A stretch of DNA of 64,000 nt from Weissella halotolerans DSM 20190 (lineage in GTDB: Bacteria; Bacillota; Bacilli; Lactobacillales; Lactobacillaceae). This document shows, piece after piece, positions 25,243 to 34,294 of the stretch (position 1 is the stretch's first letter; each line of letters starts with the position of its first letter). Made by a program: the position numbers and the translations under genes. The stretch is taken from contig NZ_ATUU01000002.1 in NCBI RefSeq assembly GCF_000420365.1, positions 325,067 to 389,066 on the forward strand, read 5' to 3'. Below the pieces are notes generated by a model that was not told the origin of the DNA, did no database searches, and saw only the letters and a list, made by a program, of their open reading frames with translations.

Positions 25243-26700
25243 TTATGGAAGCAAGTCAAAGCTAGCAAGAACTTTCGCTAATTGATACCGTTGTAATTTC
25301 CCACTAGCTGTCCTAGGAAAAGAAGTCCCCTGATCAAGATAGAACGTTTGTGGCACCTTATAATGAGCCAGATGTTGTCGTCCATACGCTCGTAGGGCTT
25401 CGCTACTTAGGGAAGCCGCTGCTTTAAACCGAATAATAGCTACTGGAACTTGGCCCCATTCCTGATTTTTTTTTCCCAAAACCACTACTTCGTCAACTTC
25501 TGGCAAGGCTCGGTAAACCGCTTCAACTTCATCAGGAAATACATTTTCACCGCCCGATGAAATCATGTCACCTTCTCGGCCTACTATATACAAATAACCC
25601 TCAGAATCCAAATAACCCCAATCACCAGTATCAAACCAGCCCTCATCAAATGACGCTAAATATTTCTTGGTCTGGTTTAAATATCCCGCAGTTAAGGTCG
25701 GTGATTTAAGTTGAACCCGTCCAACAGCATTAACACTTGTATCATTGGTCTTAATCCGTAGGCTAACCGGGAATAACGGCTTGCCCACTGAACCTATTTT
25801 CTTAACAGCATCTTTGGGATCAAGCGCTACTACTTGGGAGGCCGTTTCGGTCATCCCATAAGACTGTACAATCGTCGCCCCGCTTGCTTGAGCGTGCTCT
25901 AAATCCGTCCGGTCTATTGGCCCACCACCAACTAAAAAAGTTCGAAAATGCTTAGGGTAACGCTGACCAAGTGACAAATCAGCTTGCAAAGCGGTCAACA
26001 TAGTTGGGACCACTGACATAATCGTGGCTTGTCCATCTAAAAGTAAATGGTTAATGTCAGTCGCAGAAAATTTTTCAACTAATACTACTTTCGTCCCGTA
26101 CAATAATGACCGCATCATAATTGACAGGCCACTAATATGAAAAATTGGTACTACCGCTAACCAAGCTTCTTGATCAGTTAAACCCAAATTAAGCACTGAG
26201 CCCATTGCAGAATAAAAATGGTTACCGAAAGTTTGTAAAACCCCTTTTGGTTTCCCTGTCGTCCCCGAAGTATACATGATGGTTGTTACTTGATCATTAT
26301 CGAATTCTACAACCGGTTCCACGGTTTTCCCTTGGGTATTTTTGATAGTCGTAAATGATAATTGCTCAACAGCTAACTGATACTGTAGTTGATCATCAAC
26401 TACAACCTGACTCAGGTTTGCATCCGAAATTTGATACGCTAATTCATCATCTGCTAAGCGGCTATTCAACAAAACAATCTGACGTCCCAACTGTTGTAGG
26501 GCTAAAATCAATTCATACCCCATTAGATTATTACGGGTTAGCAAGCCCACGCGTTGATTTCCGTCTAATACATTAACTAACTTACCTGCTAAGGCTAATA
26601 CCGCTACTTGTAACTCTTTAAACGTTAATTCTTGTGAACCATACTGCACTGCCGGGGCGTCAGGACTGAGGTAAGCCCGCTTAGACAACCAATTTTCCAA
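25243..26700 (-). CDS. menE: o-Succinylbenzoate-CoA ligase MenE
   Basis: 485 residues, adenylate-forming family. Motif A5/P-loop is MYTSGTTGKPKGV at about 139-151, the substrate region VQSYGMTETASQV, DTGDWGYLD, and the C-terminal catalytic SGKLQRYQLAKVL. Length and sequence around MTETASQ fit MenE rather than fatty-acyl or acetyl ligases. It activates o-succinylbenzoate for MenB, whose gene lies 100 nt upstream with a terminator hairpin between them. Menaquinone genes menF, menD and menC are not in the window. Confidence 0.88.
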   Translation of the reverse strand: MENWLSKRAYLSPDAPAVQYGSQELTFKELQVAVLALAGKLVNVLDGNQRVGLLTRNNLMGYELILALQQLGRQIVLLNSRLADDELAYQISDANLSQVVVDDQLQYQLAVEQLSFTTIKNTQGKTVEPVVEFDNDQVTTIMYTSGTTGKPKGVLQTFGNHFYSAMGSVLNLGLTDQEAWLAVVPIFHISGLSIMMRSLLYGTKVVLVEKFSATDINHLLLDGQATIMSVVPTMLTALQADLSLGQRYPKHFRTFLVGGGPIDRTDLEHAQASGATIVQSYGMTETASQVVALDPKDAVKKIGSVGKPLFPVSLRIKTNDTSVNAVGRVQLKSPTLTAGYLNQTKKYLASFDEGWFDTGDWGYLDSEGYLYIVGREGDMISSGGENVFPDEVEAVYRALPEVDEVVVLGKKNQEWGQVPVAIIRFKAAASLSSEALRAYGRQHLAHYKVPQTFYLDQGTSFPRTASGKLQRYQLAKVLASFDLLP

Positions 26701-26750
26701 AATTATCTTTATCCTTTCTACTACTTCATTTCACGGCTTTTCCAAAAAGT

Positions 26751-26786
26751 AAAAAGTCCCCTCATCCTACAATAGGGGGACTTTTT
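26751..26786 (-). terminator. Terminator between menB and menE
   Basis: AAAAAGTCCCCT pairs with AGGGGGACTTTTT around a short loop. It would end most menB transcripts before menE, or attenuate them. Confidence 0.8.
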
Positions 26787-26800
26787 AAACTAGTGCTGGT

Positions 26801-27625
26801 TTAAGGGAACTTAGGGAATTGATTAAAGTCTGGCTTGCGCTTCTCCAAAAAGGCGTCGCGACCCTCCTTACCTTCATCCGTCGTATAAAAGAGCATCGTG
26901 GCATCACCTGCTAGTTGTTGCAAACCAGCTACCCCATCCGTATCTGCGTTCATTGCAGCCTTGATAAAGCGTAGTGCAGTTGGAGACTTCTCTAGTAATT
27001 CATAGGCCCACTCAAGGGTCGCCGTCTCAACCTCAGCTAAAGGTACTACTCGGTTAATCCACCCCATAGCTAGCGCTTCATCGGCCGAATAAAAATGATC
27101 TAAGAACCAAACCTCTTTAGCACGCTTATGTCCAATGACCCGCGCTAAGTAGGCTGATCCGTATCCAGCATCAAATGAGCCTACCTTAGGTCCAGTCTGT
27201 CCAAATTGGGCATTGTCAGCAGCCACTGTTAAATCACACACTAGCTGTAGGACATTACCCCCACCAACTGACCATCCTTTGACCATCGCAATGACTGGTT
27301 TTGGAATAACACGAATTAGTCGTTGCAGGTCCAACACGTTTAGGCGTGCAATTTCATCAGGACCTACATAGCCCCCGTTACCACGGACAGATTGATCTCC
27401 ACCTGATGAGAATGCCTTGTCACCGGCACCAGTTAGTATAATCACACCAATTGATTCATCATCACGGGCCAAAGAAAAAGCATCAATCATTTCTGACACC
27501 GTTACTGGGGTAAAAGCATTGTGTTTTTGTGGCCGGTTCATCGTAATTTTTGCAATTTTTCCCGTCCGTTCAAATAAAATTTCTGAGTAATCCTTAATTG
27601 GTGTCCACTCGGTTTGTATCTCCAT
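26801..27625 (-). CDS. menB: 1,4-Dihydroxy-2-naphthoyl-CoA synthase MenB
   Basis: 274 residues, crotonase fold. MenB-specific stretches are [53 protein letters not shown], and the active-site segment [18 protein letters not shown]. It converts o-succinylbenzoyl-CoA to DHNA-CoA. The product would be hydrolysed by the thioesterase encoded divergently at 28125 and prenylated by MenA at 48.5-49.4 kb. Confidence 0.96.
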   Translation of the reverse strand: MEIQTEWTPIKDYSEILFERTGKIAKITMNRPQKHNAFTPVTVSEMIDAFSLARDDESIGVIILTGAGDKAFSSGGDQSVRGNGGYVGPDEIARLNVLDLQRLIRVIPKPVIAMVKGWSVGGGNVLQLVCDLTVAADNAQFGQTGPKVGSFDAGYGSAYLARVIGHKRAKEVWFLDHFYSADEALAMGWINRVVPLAEVETATLEWAYELLEKSPTALRFIKAAMNADTDGVAGLQQLAGDATMLFYTTDEGKEGRDAFLEKRKPDFNQFPKFP

Positions 27626-28124
27626 CTTTTTTTCTCACTTTCGTCTTTAACTTACGTTCATTGTACTATTATCTGCCATAGCAGTAAAAGCCAGGGAACA
27701 TGTTCCTGTCATTTTACAACTAACAGAACGGATACATTGATTCTTTTTTGCTTCCTAAGGTAGCTGGCCTCAATCCATTAAACCAATTACCCTTGTTTTA
27801 ATCATATCGCCAATCTACTTTCAACACTGTGGATATTCTTTGCGTGAGGTCCTAGCAAAGCGCTCAATCCGATCAGCCACTACCTATTTTAGAATGTTTA
27901 TTTTACCAGCTGATTAGATTAATAGAATCTTTTGTTCCAGGTTATATAGCGAAAGATAAACTTATGAGGTAGCTCCGAACCCGACCTACCGTTACTTCAC
28001 TGTATATATAGTTCAAAGGGAAAGCAATATTGATCACCCTACTACCAAACCTTTACGTGTCCTTTTTAAACAGCGTAAAATATAGATATGTAACCGCTTA
28101 TCCAATTAAGAAGGGAAGAATTTT
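27626..28124. other. 499-nt divergent intergenic region
   Basis: Lies between menB (minus) and the thioesterase gene (plus). It has no convincing reading frame or RNA gene. A short hairpin GGTAG/CTACC is at about 27969-27991. A DnaA-box-like TGTGGATAT is at 27828-27836. The 3' end must hold the thioesterase promoter, but no clear -35/-10 pair was found. Confidence 0.4.
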
Positions 28125-28505
28125 ATGAGTCTTAGTGAACTCCTTGGTATAAAAGTCCAAACCGTGTCACCCAGCAAGGTCACCTTATCTTTAACGATAA
28201 GTGACCAACTTAAGCAACCCTATGGTCTCCTACATGGTGGTATTAATGCTGTCCTAGCAGAACATGCAGCTAGTCTCGGTGCCAATGCGGCTTTAGAGGA
28301 ACGTGGGCTGAACCAGGTAAGTGTCGGCGCCGATCTACAAATCCATTATCTTGCTAGTGCTCGGCATGGTGAATTGCTTGCAAGTGCTGAGCCCATCAAG
28401 ATTGGTCAGCGCTTACAGGTCTGGCAAGTAGACATTTATCAGTTACCGGGCCATGTTTTAACTGCTTTTGCGACGGTTACACTAGCTAACCAAACAACCA
28501 ACTGA
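28125..28505 (+). CDS. menI: Hotdog-fold thioesterase, probable DHNA-CoA hydrolase MenI
   Basis: 126 residues, PaaI/MenI-type hotdog. The signature GLLHGGINAVLAEHAASLGAN contains the HGG and the catalytic acidic residue (E in AEH). VGADLQIHYLASARHG follows. Proximity to menB and menE suggests it hydrolyses DHNA-CoA in menaquinone synthesis. Sequence alone cannot exclude another acyl-CoA. GAAGGGAAG lies before the ATG. It is 13 nt upstream of the isochorismatase-family gene. Confidence 0.75.
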   Translation: MSLSELLGIKVQTVSPSKVTLSLTISDQLKQPYGLLHGGINAVLAEHAASLGANAALEERGLNQVSVGADLQIHYLASARHGELLASAEPIKIGQRLQVWQVDIYQLPGHVLTAFATVTLANQTTN

Positions 28506-28518
28506 AAGGATTATCCTT

Positions 28519-29073
28519 ATGAAGGCCTTATTAATCATCGACTATACTAATGACTTCGTAGCGCCAGATGGTGCGTTAACTTGTGGTCTACCAGGTCAGA
28601 CAATCGCTCCTCGCATTATTGACTTAGCAACTGAGTTTTACCAAAGGGGCGATGCCGTTATCTTACCCACCGACTTACACCAAGCTAACGATCCTTATCA
28701 CCCAGAAACCAGTCTCTTCCCTCCACACAACCTCGCAGGGACACCAGGTCGAGCATTTTATGGTCCTTTAGCTGACTGGTACCATCAGTACCGCCAAGCT
28801 GAAAATGTGTGGGCCTATCCTAAAAACCGTTATAGTAGTTTTGCTAATAGCAATTTAGATAATTATTTACGTTCTCGGCATATTACCGATTTGCATTTAA
28901 CTGGTGTTTGCACCGATATCTGTGTCTTACACACTGCAATTGATGCTTATAATCTTGATTATCAATTAACCATCCATGCTGATGCTGTGGCTAGCTTTTC
29001 TCCGGCTGGGCATACCTGGGCCCTTGGCCACTTTAAAAACGCACTGGGTGCGACGGTCACGCCTAGTGTATAG
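28519..29073 (+). CDS. pncA: Isochorismatase-family hydrolase, probable nicotinamidase
   Basis: 184 residues. The catalytic triad is visible: D8 in LIIDYTNDF, Lys in YPKNRYSSF, Cys in GVCTDICVLHTA. A metal-site-like TDLHQAND matches the DxHxxxD of nicotinamidases. The cis-peptide and Cys motif is typical of YueJ/PncA-type enzymes. It probably converts nicotinamide to nicotinate for NAD salvage. It follows the thioesterase gene closely, likely in one transcript. Confidence 0.8.
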   Translation: MKALLIIDYTNDFVAPDGALTCGLPGQTIAPRIIDLATEFYQRGDAVILPTDLHQANDPYHPETSLFPPHNLAGTPGRAFYGPLADWYHQYRQAENVWAYPKNRYSSFANSNLDNYLRSRHITDLHLTGVCTDICVLHTAIDAYNLDYQLTIHADAVASFSPAGHTWALGHFKNALGATVTPSV

Positions 29074-29122
29074 AGTTACTTTCACTAGCTTGTCACAGCT
29101 AGTGAACATGACAAAATGCTTA

Positions 29123-29824
29123 CTAGTGAACCTCCATTAGCAGTCCATTCATTTCTGTCACAGGAAAGCTTAAGCTCTTGGTTAAGGGTTGCATGCTCGC
29201 AACTGGCGCACCAAAATCTACAAAAACCGTTTGTTCTAGTGACCACAAATCTGTCGTTTGCTGTACCAGTTTCAGCCCAGACTGCCAACCTAGTTTCACC
29301 AATTTTGACTCCAAGTGCCTACTCGTGATCAGATAAATAGGTTTTATTTGTGCTCGCAATAAGTCGTGAACGCGATCGACTATCGCTTGCGTCAACGGTT
29401 CCTGGATTGGATTCACAACCACAGCACAAATCATCGCAGGGCTGTCAATCACATGTAATTTAACCGTCGTTGAAATTTTACGAGTCCACATCCGACAATT
29501 ACTTGTACGTTGCAAGAAGCCAACCCCAAGTTGGTAATCAACATGTAAATAACTAGCTCCATATCCCCATGACCACTCATTCTTTTGCTGAAACAAGGCT
29601 TGGTAGAGATGAAATGCTAGGTTATCCTGATAGACACATGATATACCATCATTTGGTAAGGCTACTGGCCCAAAATCATGGGCCCGTCCAGCCTGAACGT
29701 GCTGACACACATTCAGGGCTACAATAACGTCTACTTGTAATTTTTGACAGGCCTGGGCCAGCTTATTACCATTTGGCAACCGCTGACTCTGTTCACGCGG
29801 ACAATCTAACACTAATAACCGCAT
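29123..29824 (-). CDS. Diverged endonuclease/exonuclease/phosphatase-like protein, probably inactive
   Basis: 233 residues. The order of segments resembles LAB proteins of the EEP (DNase I-like) superfamily: an N-terminal strand, a DVIVALNVCQ segment, LAFHLYQALFQQKNEWSWGYG, LGVGFLQR and WTRKIS. Several expected catalytic residues are missing. ALQE is ALNV here, the acidic EEGVAIL is QLGVGFL, and no SDHxP ending is seen. The family link is from memory of similar proteins and is weak. It may be a decaying gene or a binding protein. It lies convergent to pncA. Confidence 0.4.
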   Translation of the reverse strand: MRLLVLDCPREQSQRLPNGNKLAQACQKLQVDVIVALNVCQHVQAGRAHDFGPVALPNDGISCVYQDNLAFHLYQALFQQKNEWSWGYGASYLHVDYQLGVGFLQRTSNCRMWTRKISTTVKLHVIDSPAMICAVVVNPIQEPLTQAIVDRVHDLLRAQIKPIYLITSRHLESKLVKLGWQSGLKLVQQTTDLWSLEQTVFVDFGAPVASMQPLTKSLSFPVTEMNGLLMEVH

Positions 29825-30129
29825 CTCCTTGCCCTCCCTAGGCTGACTCGCTCATTGATTGATGTTTCATAGCATAGGCAATTCGGGTGTGAAAAACAAG
29901 CCAGTGTGTACTTGAATTTTATGCATCATTCTAAGCTTTATTTCATAGTTCAACCCCTATCCTAAAAACAATGAGCATGCTTGCGTGTTTGTTAACTTAT
30001 CCTTTACCTTTAATCTACTAAACTGTCACCGCCCTTTACTAATACAAAAAGGGTTCTCTTAGGCCATTATTTAACCTACTTGTTAACTTGTCACAGATAA
30101 CAACCTACTAAGAAAGCGGGATTCTTAAT
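29825..30129. other. 305-nt divergent gap
   Basis: Between the EEP-like gene (minus) and a small gene (plus). I see no reading frame, RNA gene or strong palindrome; it presumably holds both promoters. Confidence 0.35.
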
Positions 30130-30357
30130 ATGCCCAACCAGCAGCATCCAACTAAAACTTTTGAAGATCAATGGATCTTACATCAGATTGTTTCTCAAGA
30201 TGCCCTTGATTTTAAGGCTCACCTTGTTAAAGTGTCTGGAATATATTATCGTTTTACTATTGTCACTTCCTCAAAGGCCAAACGAGCAAATCATTATATC
30301 GTTTCTGCCACCGAGGGAAACCGCTTAATTCTCAGCCCCTATCAAGTAAAGGAGTAA
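30130..30357 (+). CDS. Hypothetical protein, 75 residues
   Basis: Small soluble protein beginning MPNQQHPTKTFEDQW. No signal peptide or membrane segment. The predicted fold is mixed, with strand-like segments FKAHLVKVSGIYYRFTIVT and NRLILSPYQVKE. I do not recognise a family. It ends 4 nt before the SPFH gene and the ribosome binding site of that gene overlaps its stop, so it is coupled to it. Its start has only a weak GCGGGA-like site. Confidence 0.6.
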   Translation: MPNQQHPTKTFEDQWILHQIVSQDALDFKAHLVKVSGIYYRFTIVTSSKAKRANHYIVSATEGNRLILSPYQVKE

Positions 30358-30361
30358 CCCT

Positions 30362-31189
30362 ATGCCCTTTGGTATTAAAATTGTCTCGCAAAATCATGTT
30401 GGTCTAAAGGAAATGCTTGGTAAGTATCAACACGAAGTACAATCAGGATTGCAATTCTACATCCCCTTAATACAAAAAATTCGCACCGTTTCTTTAGCCA
30501 TGACCCCCTTAGCCTTACCAAACTACTCAGTGATTACAAAGGATAACGCTGATGTTCAGGTGAGTGTTACCTTGAACTACCACGTAACCAATGCGCCTAA
30601 TTATATGTATGAAAATACTGATTCTGTTGAATCAATGGCTCAATTAGTCCGCGGACACCTACGAGATATCATCGGAACGATGGACCTCAACCAAGCCCTC
30701 GGTTCAACTTCTGAAATCAACGCTAAACTAGCCGATGCGATTGGCGACTTAACTAATATTTACGGAATCAATGTAGACCGGGTCAATATCGATGAACTCA
30801 CGCCTAGCAAATCAATTCAAGAAGCCATGGACAAGCAATTGACAGCTGATCGTGAACGGGTAGCTGCCATTGCCAAGGCTGAAGGTGAAGCCCAATCGAT
30901 TAATTTAACGATTAAGGCTAAAAACGATGCCATTATGTCAACTGCTAAAGCAGAAGCACAAGCCACTAAACTCAGGGCAGACGCTGAGCAATATCGAATT
31001 GAGGTCCTACAAACCGCCCTCAACGAGGTTACGCCAGCCTACTTTCAACATCAATCCATTGAAGCCTTTGGTAAACTTGCTAACGGTCCAGCAAACACCA
31101 TCGTACTCAATGGTGAACAAAATTACCAATTAGGCCAAATTCCGGCCTTTGGAAAATTATTTTCAACTGGTGAACAAACGAATCATTAA
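30362..31189 (+). CDS. SPFH/Band 7 (stomatin/prohibitin-like) protein
   Basis: 275 residues. The SPFH domain spans about 10-185 (YHVTNAPNYMYENTDSVESMAQLVRGHLRDIIGTMDLNQAL is central). A long Ala/Glu/Lys-rich coiled-coil follows (DRERVAAIAKAEGEAQSINLTIKAKND). There is no strong N-terminal membrane helix, unlike most stomatins, although a hydrophobic segment at 35-50 may attach it. Relatives scaffold membrane microdomains. It forms a two-gene unit with the small upstream gene. Confidence 0.85.
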   Translation: MPFGIKIVSQNHVGLKEMLGKYQHEVQSGLQFYIPLIQKIRTVSLAMTPLALPNYSVITKDNADVQVSVTLNYHVTNAPNYMYENTDSVESMAQLVRGHLRDIIGTMDLNQALGSTSEINAKLADAIGDLTNIYGINVDRVNIDELTPSKSIQEAMDKQLTADRERVAAIAKAEGEAQSINLTIKAKNDAIMSTAKAEAQATKLRADAEQYRIEVLQTALNEVTPAYFQHQSIEAFGKLANGPANTIVLNGEQNYQLGQIPAFGKLFSTGEQTNH

Positions 31190-31194
31190 GCATA

Positions 31195-31230
31195 CAAAAA
31201 ACGACCAGTTCGTAAACTGGTCGTTTTTTT
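31195..31230. terminator. Bidirectional terminator between SPFH and YdbC-like genes
   Basis: AAAACGACCAGTT pairs with AACTGGTCGTTTT, with A- and T-runs on both sides. Confidence 0.9.
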
Positions 31231-31588
31231 AAATGTCTGTCAGTTTATGCCATTTAGGCCTTTCTGCTGAGCCATTAGCTTGATTACCCTGGTCTAAATC
31301 TTCTTCACCCGCCAAAGGACTATCATCCTGGTCCACTGCTTCCTCAACAGCTGTTATAGCCGCTTCAGGAGCCAACACTTTATCAATCACCTGGTCTAAA
31401 TTGACTAATTCATCATGAGTCAGGGTAATCCCCTTACCCATCTTCTTATGATCAGGGGACCACGTTCTCAAGTCAAATTTAGGTTGATTGGCTCCCCACT
31501 TAACAAAATTAAGTTGTAGTTCCCAACCACTTTTACTCGTCGCTAAAGTACCAAACTCTTCTAAAATTTCAAATTTTAAATCGGCCAT
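31229..31588 (-). CDS. YdbC/PC4-family DNA-binding protein
   Basis: 119 residues from the ATG at 31588, spaced 6 nt from GGAGG. The YdbC-like core FEILEEFGTLATSKSGWELQL and KFDLRTWSPDHKKMGKGITL matches the PC4-like ssDNA-binding fold of Lactococcus YdbC. The acidic C-terminal tail (about 75-119) is an extension with no clear domain. It is single-gene. It is likely to bind ssDNA; the cellular role is not known. Confidence 0.85.
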   Translation of the reverse strand: MADLKFEILEEFGTLATSKSGWELQLNFVKWGANQPKFDLRTWSPDHKKMGKGITLTHDELVNLDQVIDKVLAPEAAITAVEEAVDQDDSPLAGEEDLDQGNQANGSAERPKWHKLTDI

Positions 31589-31632
31589 CAAACCCCTCCT
31601 CTAGGTGAGAAACATCTATCTTACCCGCTCAG

Positions 31633-32622
31633 TTAAACAAAATCCAAGTCATGCGCAATCGGTGTCTGCATCATCACGCGGACCGTATCTCGGTTTCTCG
31701 TTTGTGCTAAGACCCACATTAACTTGGCGACTACAGCCTCTGTATTCATATCGCCCACTGGTATCCCACCAGCATCAGCCACCCGTTTACCAACTTCATA
31801 CAGATAAATATCTTGTCCTTCTTCTAAGATCTGGGTGGTGATAATAACAGGGATGCCGGCCGCCGTCAATTTTTGAATACCTGGCACTACATTACGTCCC
31901 TCAAAGGGTAGCCCCCCATTACCAAAACTTTCAATGATAACACCATGAACATGGTCAGCTAGATAGTCAAATAACTCAACCGACATCCCAGGAAATGCCT
32001 TTAATACAAAGATATTAGGATCTAAGGCCAATTCACTAACTAAGACCTTATCATTCACTTTAGGAGTAAAGTGCTGATGTAAAACGCCATCCTGAACACT
32101 GGCAATATAAGGATAATTAATACTTTCAAAAGCATCATAACTTTTCGTTTTTGTTTTAATGGCCCGCGTGCCCGCCATGACTAATCCATTAAAAACGAGA
32201 TAAACTCCCGCCAAGGTCGTTTGACTAGCAAAGGTTAAAGCATCATGCAAATTACGAACAGCATCCGTCCCGTCAATTTCCAAAGGTACTTGCGAACCAG
32301 TTAAAACAATCGGGCGATCAAAATCATTTAACAAATAAGATAGTCCCGCTGCCGTATACGCCATGGTATCCGTCCCGTGGGTAATAATGAACGCATCATA
32401 AGCCGCCCGCTCGGCCTTTAACTTTTCGGCTAAGCGCAACCAATCCTCTGGTTGCATATTTGATGAATCTTTGTTCATCATCCGCTCCACAGATAAATTC
32501 ACTGCTGGTTGCTCACCAAAATAACTGATAATAACCTCATCAGATAATCCAGGTGCCAGTCCATTTTCAGTTTCACGTGATGCAATTGTACCACCAGTTG
32601 TTAATACTAAAATCTCCTGCAT
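31633..32622 (-). CDS. ansA: L-asparaginase, cytoplasmic type I
   Basis: 329 residues, no signal peptide. The first active-site Thr lies in VLTTGGTIAS at 7-14. The second is HGTDTMAYTAAGLSYLL at about 83-99. GSQVPLEIDGTDAVRNL follows. The enzyme hydrolyses asparagine to aspartate and ammonia. Single gene with its own ribosome binding site. Confidence 0.93.
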   Translation of the reverse strand: MQEILVLTTGGTIASRETENGLAPGLSDEVIISYFGEQPAVNLSVERMMNKDSSNMQPEDWLRLAEKLKAERAAYDAFIITHGTDTMAYTAAGLSYLLNDFDRPIVLTGSQVPLEIDGTDAVRNLHDALTFASQTTLAGVYLVFNGLVMAGTRAIKTKTKSYDAFESINYPYIASVQDGVLHQHFTPKVNDKVLVSELALDPNIFVLKAFPGMSVELFDYLADHVHGVIIESFGNGGLPFEGRNVVPGIQKLTAAGIPVIITTQILEEGQDIYLYEVGKRVADAGGIPVGDMNTEAVVAKLMWVLAQTRNRDTVRVMMQTPIAHDLDFV

Positions 32623-32778
32623 TCTATCATCCCCTGTCTATATGTCCATCTTTCTTATTATCGCATATAACCGTTATTTGTCAGCTCTTGAATCAATCAA
32701 GTGGTAAACTGGCCTTAACCAGTTTTTTTACACTAAAGATTAGGATTATAAATTAAAAGTAGGAGGCACTATTATACT

Positions 32779-33690
32779 ATGCAAGCCATCCAACTAAGGT
32801 CATTTGGACCTGTTAGCCAACTTAATACGGCGACTGTTAACCGTCCAACTATAAAACCCAAACAGGTTTTAATTGAAACTCATGCTGTTGCTATTGAACC
32901 TTATGATGTTAAATTCGTCGCAGGCCAAATGCCCTATCAAAAGTCCCTGCCCGTGATTCCTGGTTCTAGCGTCATGGGCACAATTACCGCCATTGGTAGT
33001 GAAGTTACTGATTTTAAGATCGGCGACCGTGTAGCTGCTAATCGTTATCTCCAAACATACGCCGAATATGTGGCTGTTCCGGCCAGCGCCCTGGCACTGG
33101 TGCCACCCGAATTAAATGATAGCCAGGCAGTAGCGGTAGCGGTCAGTGGTGCCACCGGATACCAACTGATTCATGATGACCTAGACCTAAAAGCTCAGCA
33201 AAAAATTTTGATTCAAGGAGGTGCCGGCGCAGTTGGTACGATTGCAATTCAGGAAGCCAAACTCTTAGGCGCCCATGTTTACGCAACTGCTAATCCCCGT
33301 GACTTTTCCCTAATTGAAAAATTGGGAGCCACACCAATCGATTATCATCAAGATTACGCCCAACATCTGAGTAACTTTGATGCCGTCTTAGATCCCATTG
33401 GCGGTAAAACTGCCATTCAATCAGCCAGACTATTGAAAAAAGGTGGCAAATTACGTAATTTGACAAGTTATGATGAGGCAACAATTGCAACCTTTCCAAT
33501 CGACGCCGCCCAAACTTGGCTAAAGCCAAAAGGTGGTCCCTTGCTAGAAAAATTATACCAAGATATCGTAAAAGAAAACTTTATGATTCGAATTGATACC
33601 ATTGCCCCCTTTAATGAACAGACGGTTCGCCAGATGCACACTGCATTACGAGAAGACAGCAGTCATGGTAAACTAGTCTTAACATTTTAA
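32779..33690 (+). CDS. NAD(P)-dependent medium-chain dehydrogenase (quinone oxidoreductase-like)
   Basis: 303 residues. GroES-like N-terminus (IEPYDVKFVAGQMPYQ), then PGSSVMGTITAIGSEVTDFKIGDRV. The Rossmann motif GGAGAVGTIAIQEAK is at about 149-163. The zinc-ligand Cys residues of alcohol dehydrogenases are absent, which places it in the zinc-free QOR branch. The substrate is unknown. The phosphatase-like gene follows after 41 nt. Confidence 0.88.
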   Translation: MQAIQLRSFGPVSQLNTATVNRPTIKPKQVLIETHAVAIEPYDVKFVAGQMPYQKSLPVIPGSSVMGTITAIGSEVTDFKIGDRVAANRYLQTYAEYVAVPASALALVPPELNDSQAVAVAVSGATGYQLIHDDLDLKAQQKILIQGGAGAVGTIAIQEAKLLGAHVYATANPRDFSLIEKLGATPIDYHQDYAQHLSNFDAVLDPIGGKTAIQSARLLKKGGKLRNLTSYDEATIATFPIDAAQTWLKPKGGPLLEKLYQDIVKENFMIRIDTIAPFNEQTVRQMHTALREDSSHGKLVLTF

Positions 33691-33731
33691 ACAAAACTGC
33701 TATTAAACCAACTAAAATAAGGAGTAATTTT

Positions 33732-34214
33732 ATGCCTGCTACTAAAGATTATTATCAAACAGTCGTGAACAATCTAAAAGACCACGGGGTTAGCATAGAC
33801 TCGCTCGTCCCTCTTGTGGTGGAAAGTCAAAAAGATCACGTTCCTGATTTAGATGCTGCAAGGGCTCGCGATGCGATTGAACACGTTCTTCATAAAACAG
33901 AGGCCCAAGACGCCATTATGACTGGCCTAGCCTTAGATGAACTGGCTAATGCTGGCCAATTGCCTGAGCCCCTGCAGACACGTGTGTCAGAAGACCAAGG
34001 AACGTATGGTATTGATGAACAATTAGTTATGTCGATTTTGGGCATTTATGGCACCATCTCCTGGACTAATTTTGGCTTCTTAGACCGTACTAAACCCGGC
34101 ATTATCGGGCAGCTTAATGATAGCCAAAAGGAAGGCGGTCGCGTCAACACCTTCATCGATGACTTGGCCGCGGCTATTGTTGCCGCAGCTGAAGCCCGGA
34201 TTGCCCACGACTAA
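33732..34214 (+). CDS. Phosphatidylglycerophosphatase A-related protein (YutG type)
   Basis: 160 residues. DAIEHVLHKTEAQDAIMTGLALDE, GIDEQLVMSILGIYGTISWTNFG and VNTFIDDLAAAIVAAAEARI match the YutG/PgpA-related family of Firmicutes. These soluble proteins lack the membrane helices of E. coli PgpA. The phosphatase role in phosphatidylglycerol synthesis is suggested for the family but not shown here. A terminator follows. Confidence 0.8.
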   Translation: MPATKDYYQTVVNNLKDHGVSIDSLVPLVVESQKDHVPDLDAARARDAIEHVLHKTEAQDAIMTGLALDELANAGQLPEPLQTRVSEDQGTYGIDEQLVMSILGIYGTISWTNFGFLDRTKPGIIGQLNDSQKEGGRVNTFIDDLAAAIVAAAEARIAHD

Positions 34215-34244
34215 AATCGCTTGCTTACGCTAAATATAATCTAC

Positions 34245-34283
34245 AAAAAAGGGCCGGCTACCAAATTGGTAGCCGGCCCTTTT
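34245..34283. terminator. Bidirectional terminator
   Basis: AAAAGGGCCGGCTACCAA pairs with TTGGTAGCCGGCCCTTTT around a minimal loop, between the YutG-like gene and the aquaporin gene. Confidence 0.92.
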
Positions 34284-34294
34284 AACTTACTTAA

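Noticed and set aside
32567-32582. AGTTTCACGTGATGCA, containing CACGTG, as a further parS site
   Set aside because: Only one arm is intact and it lies inside the asparaginase gene.
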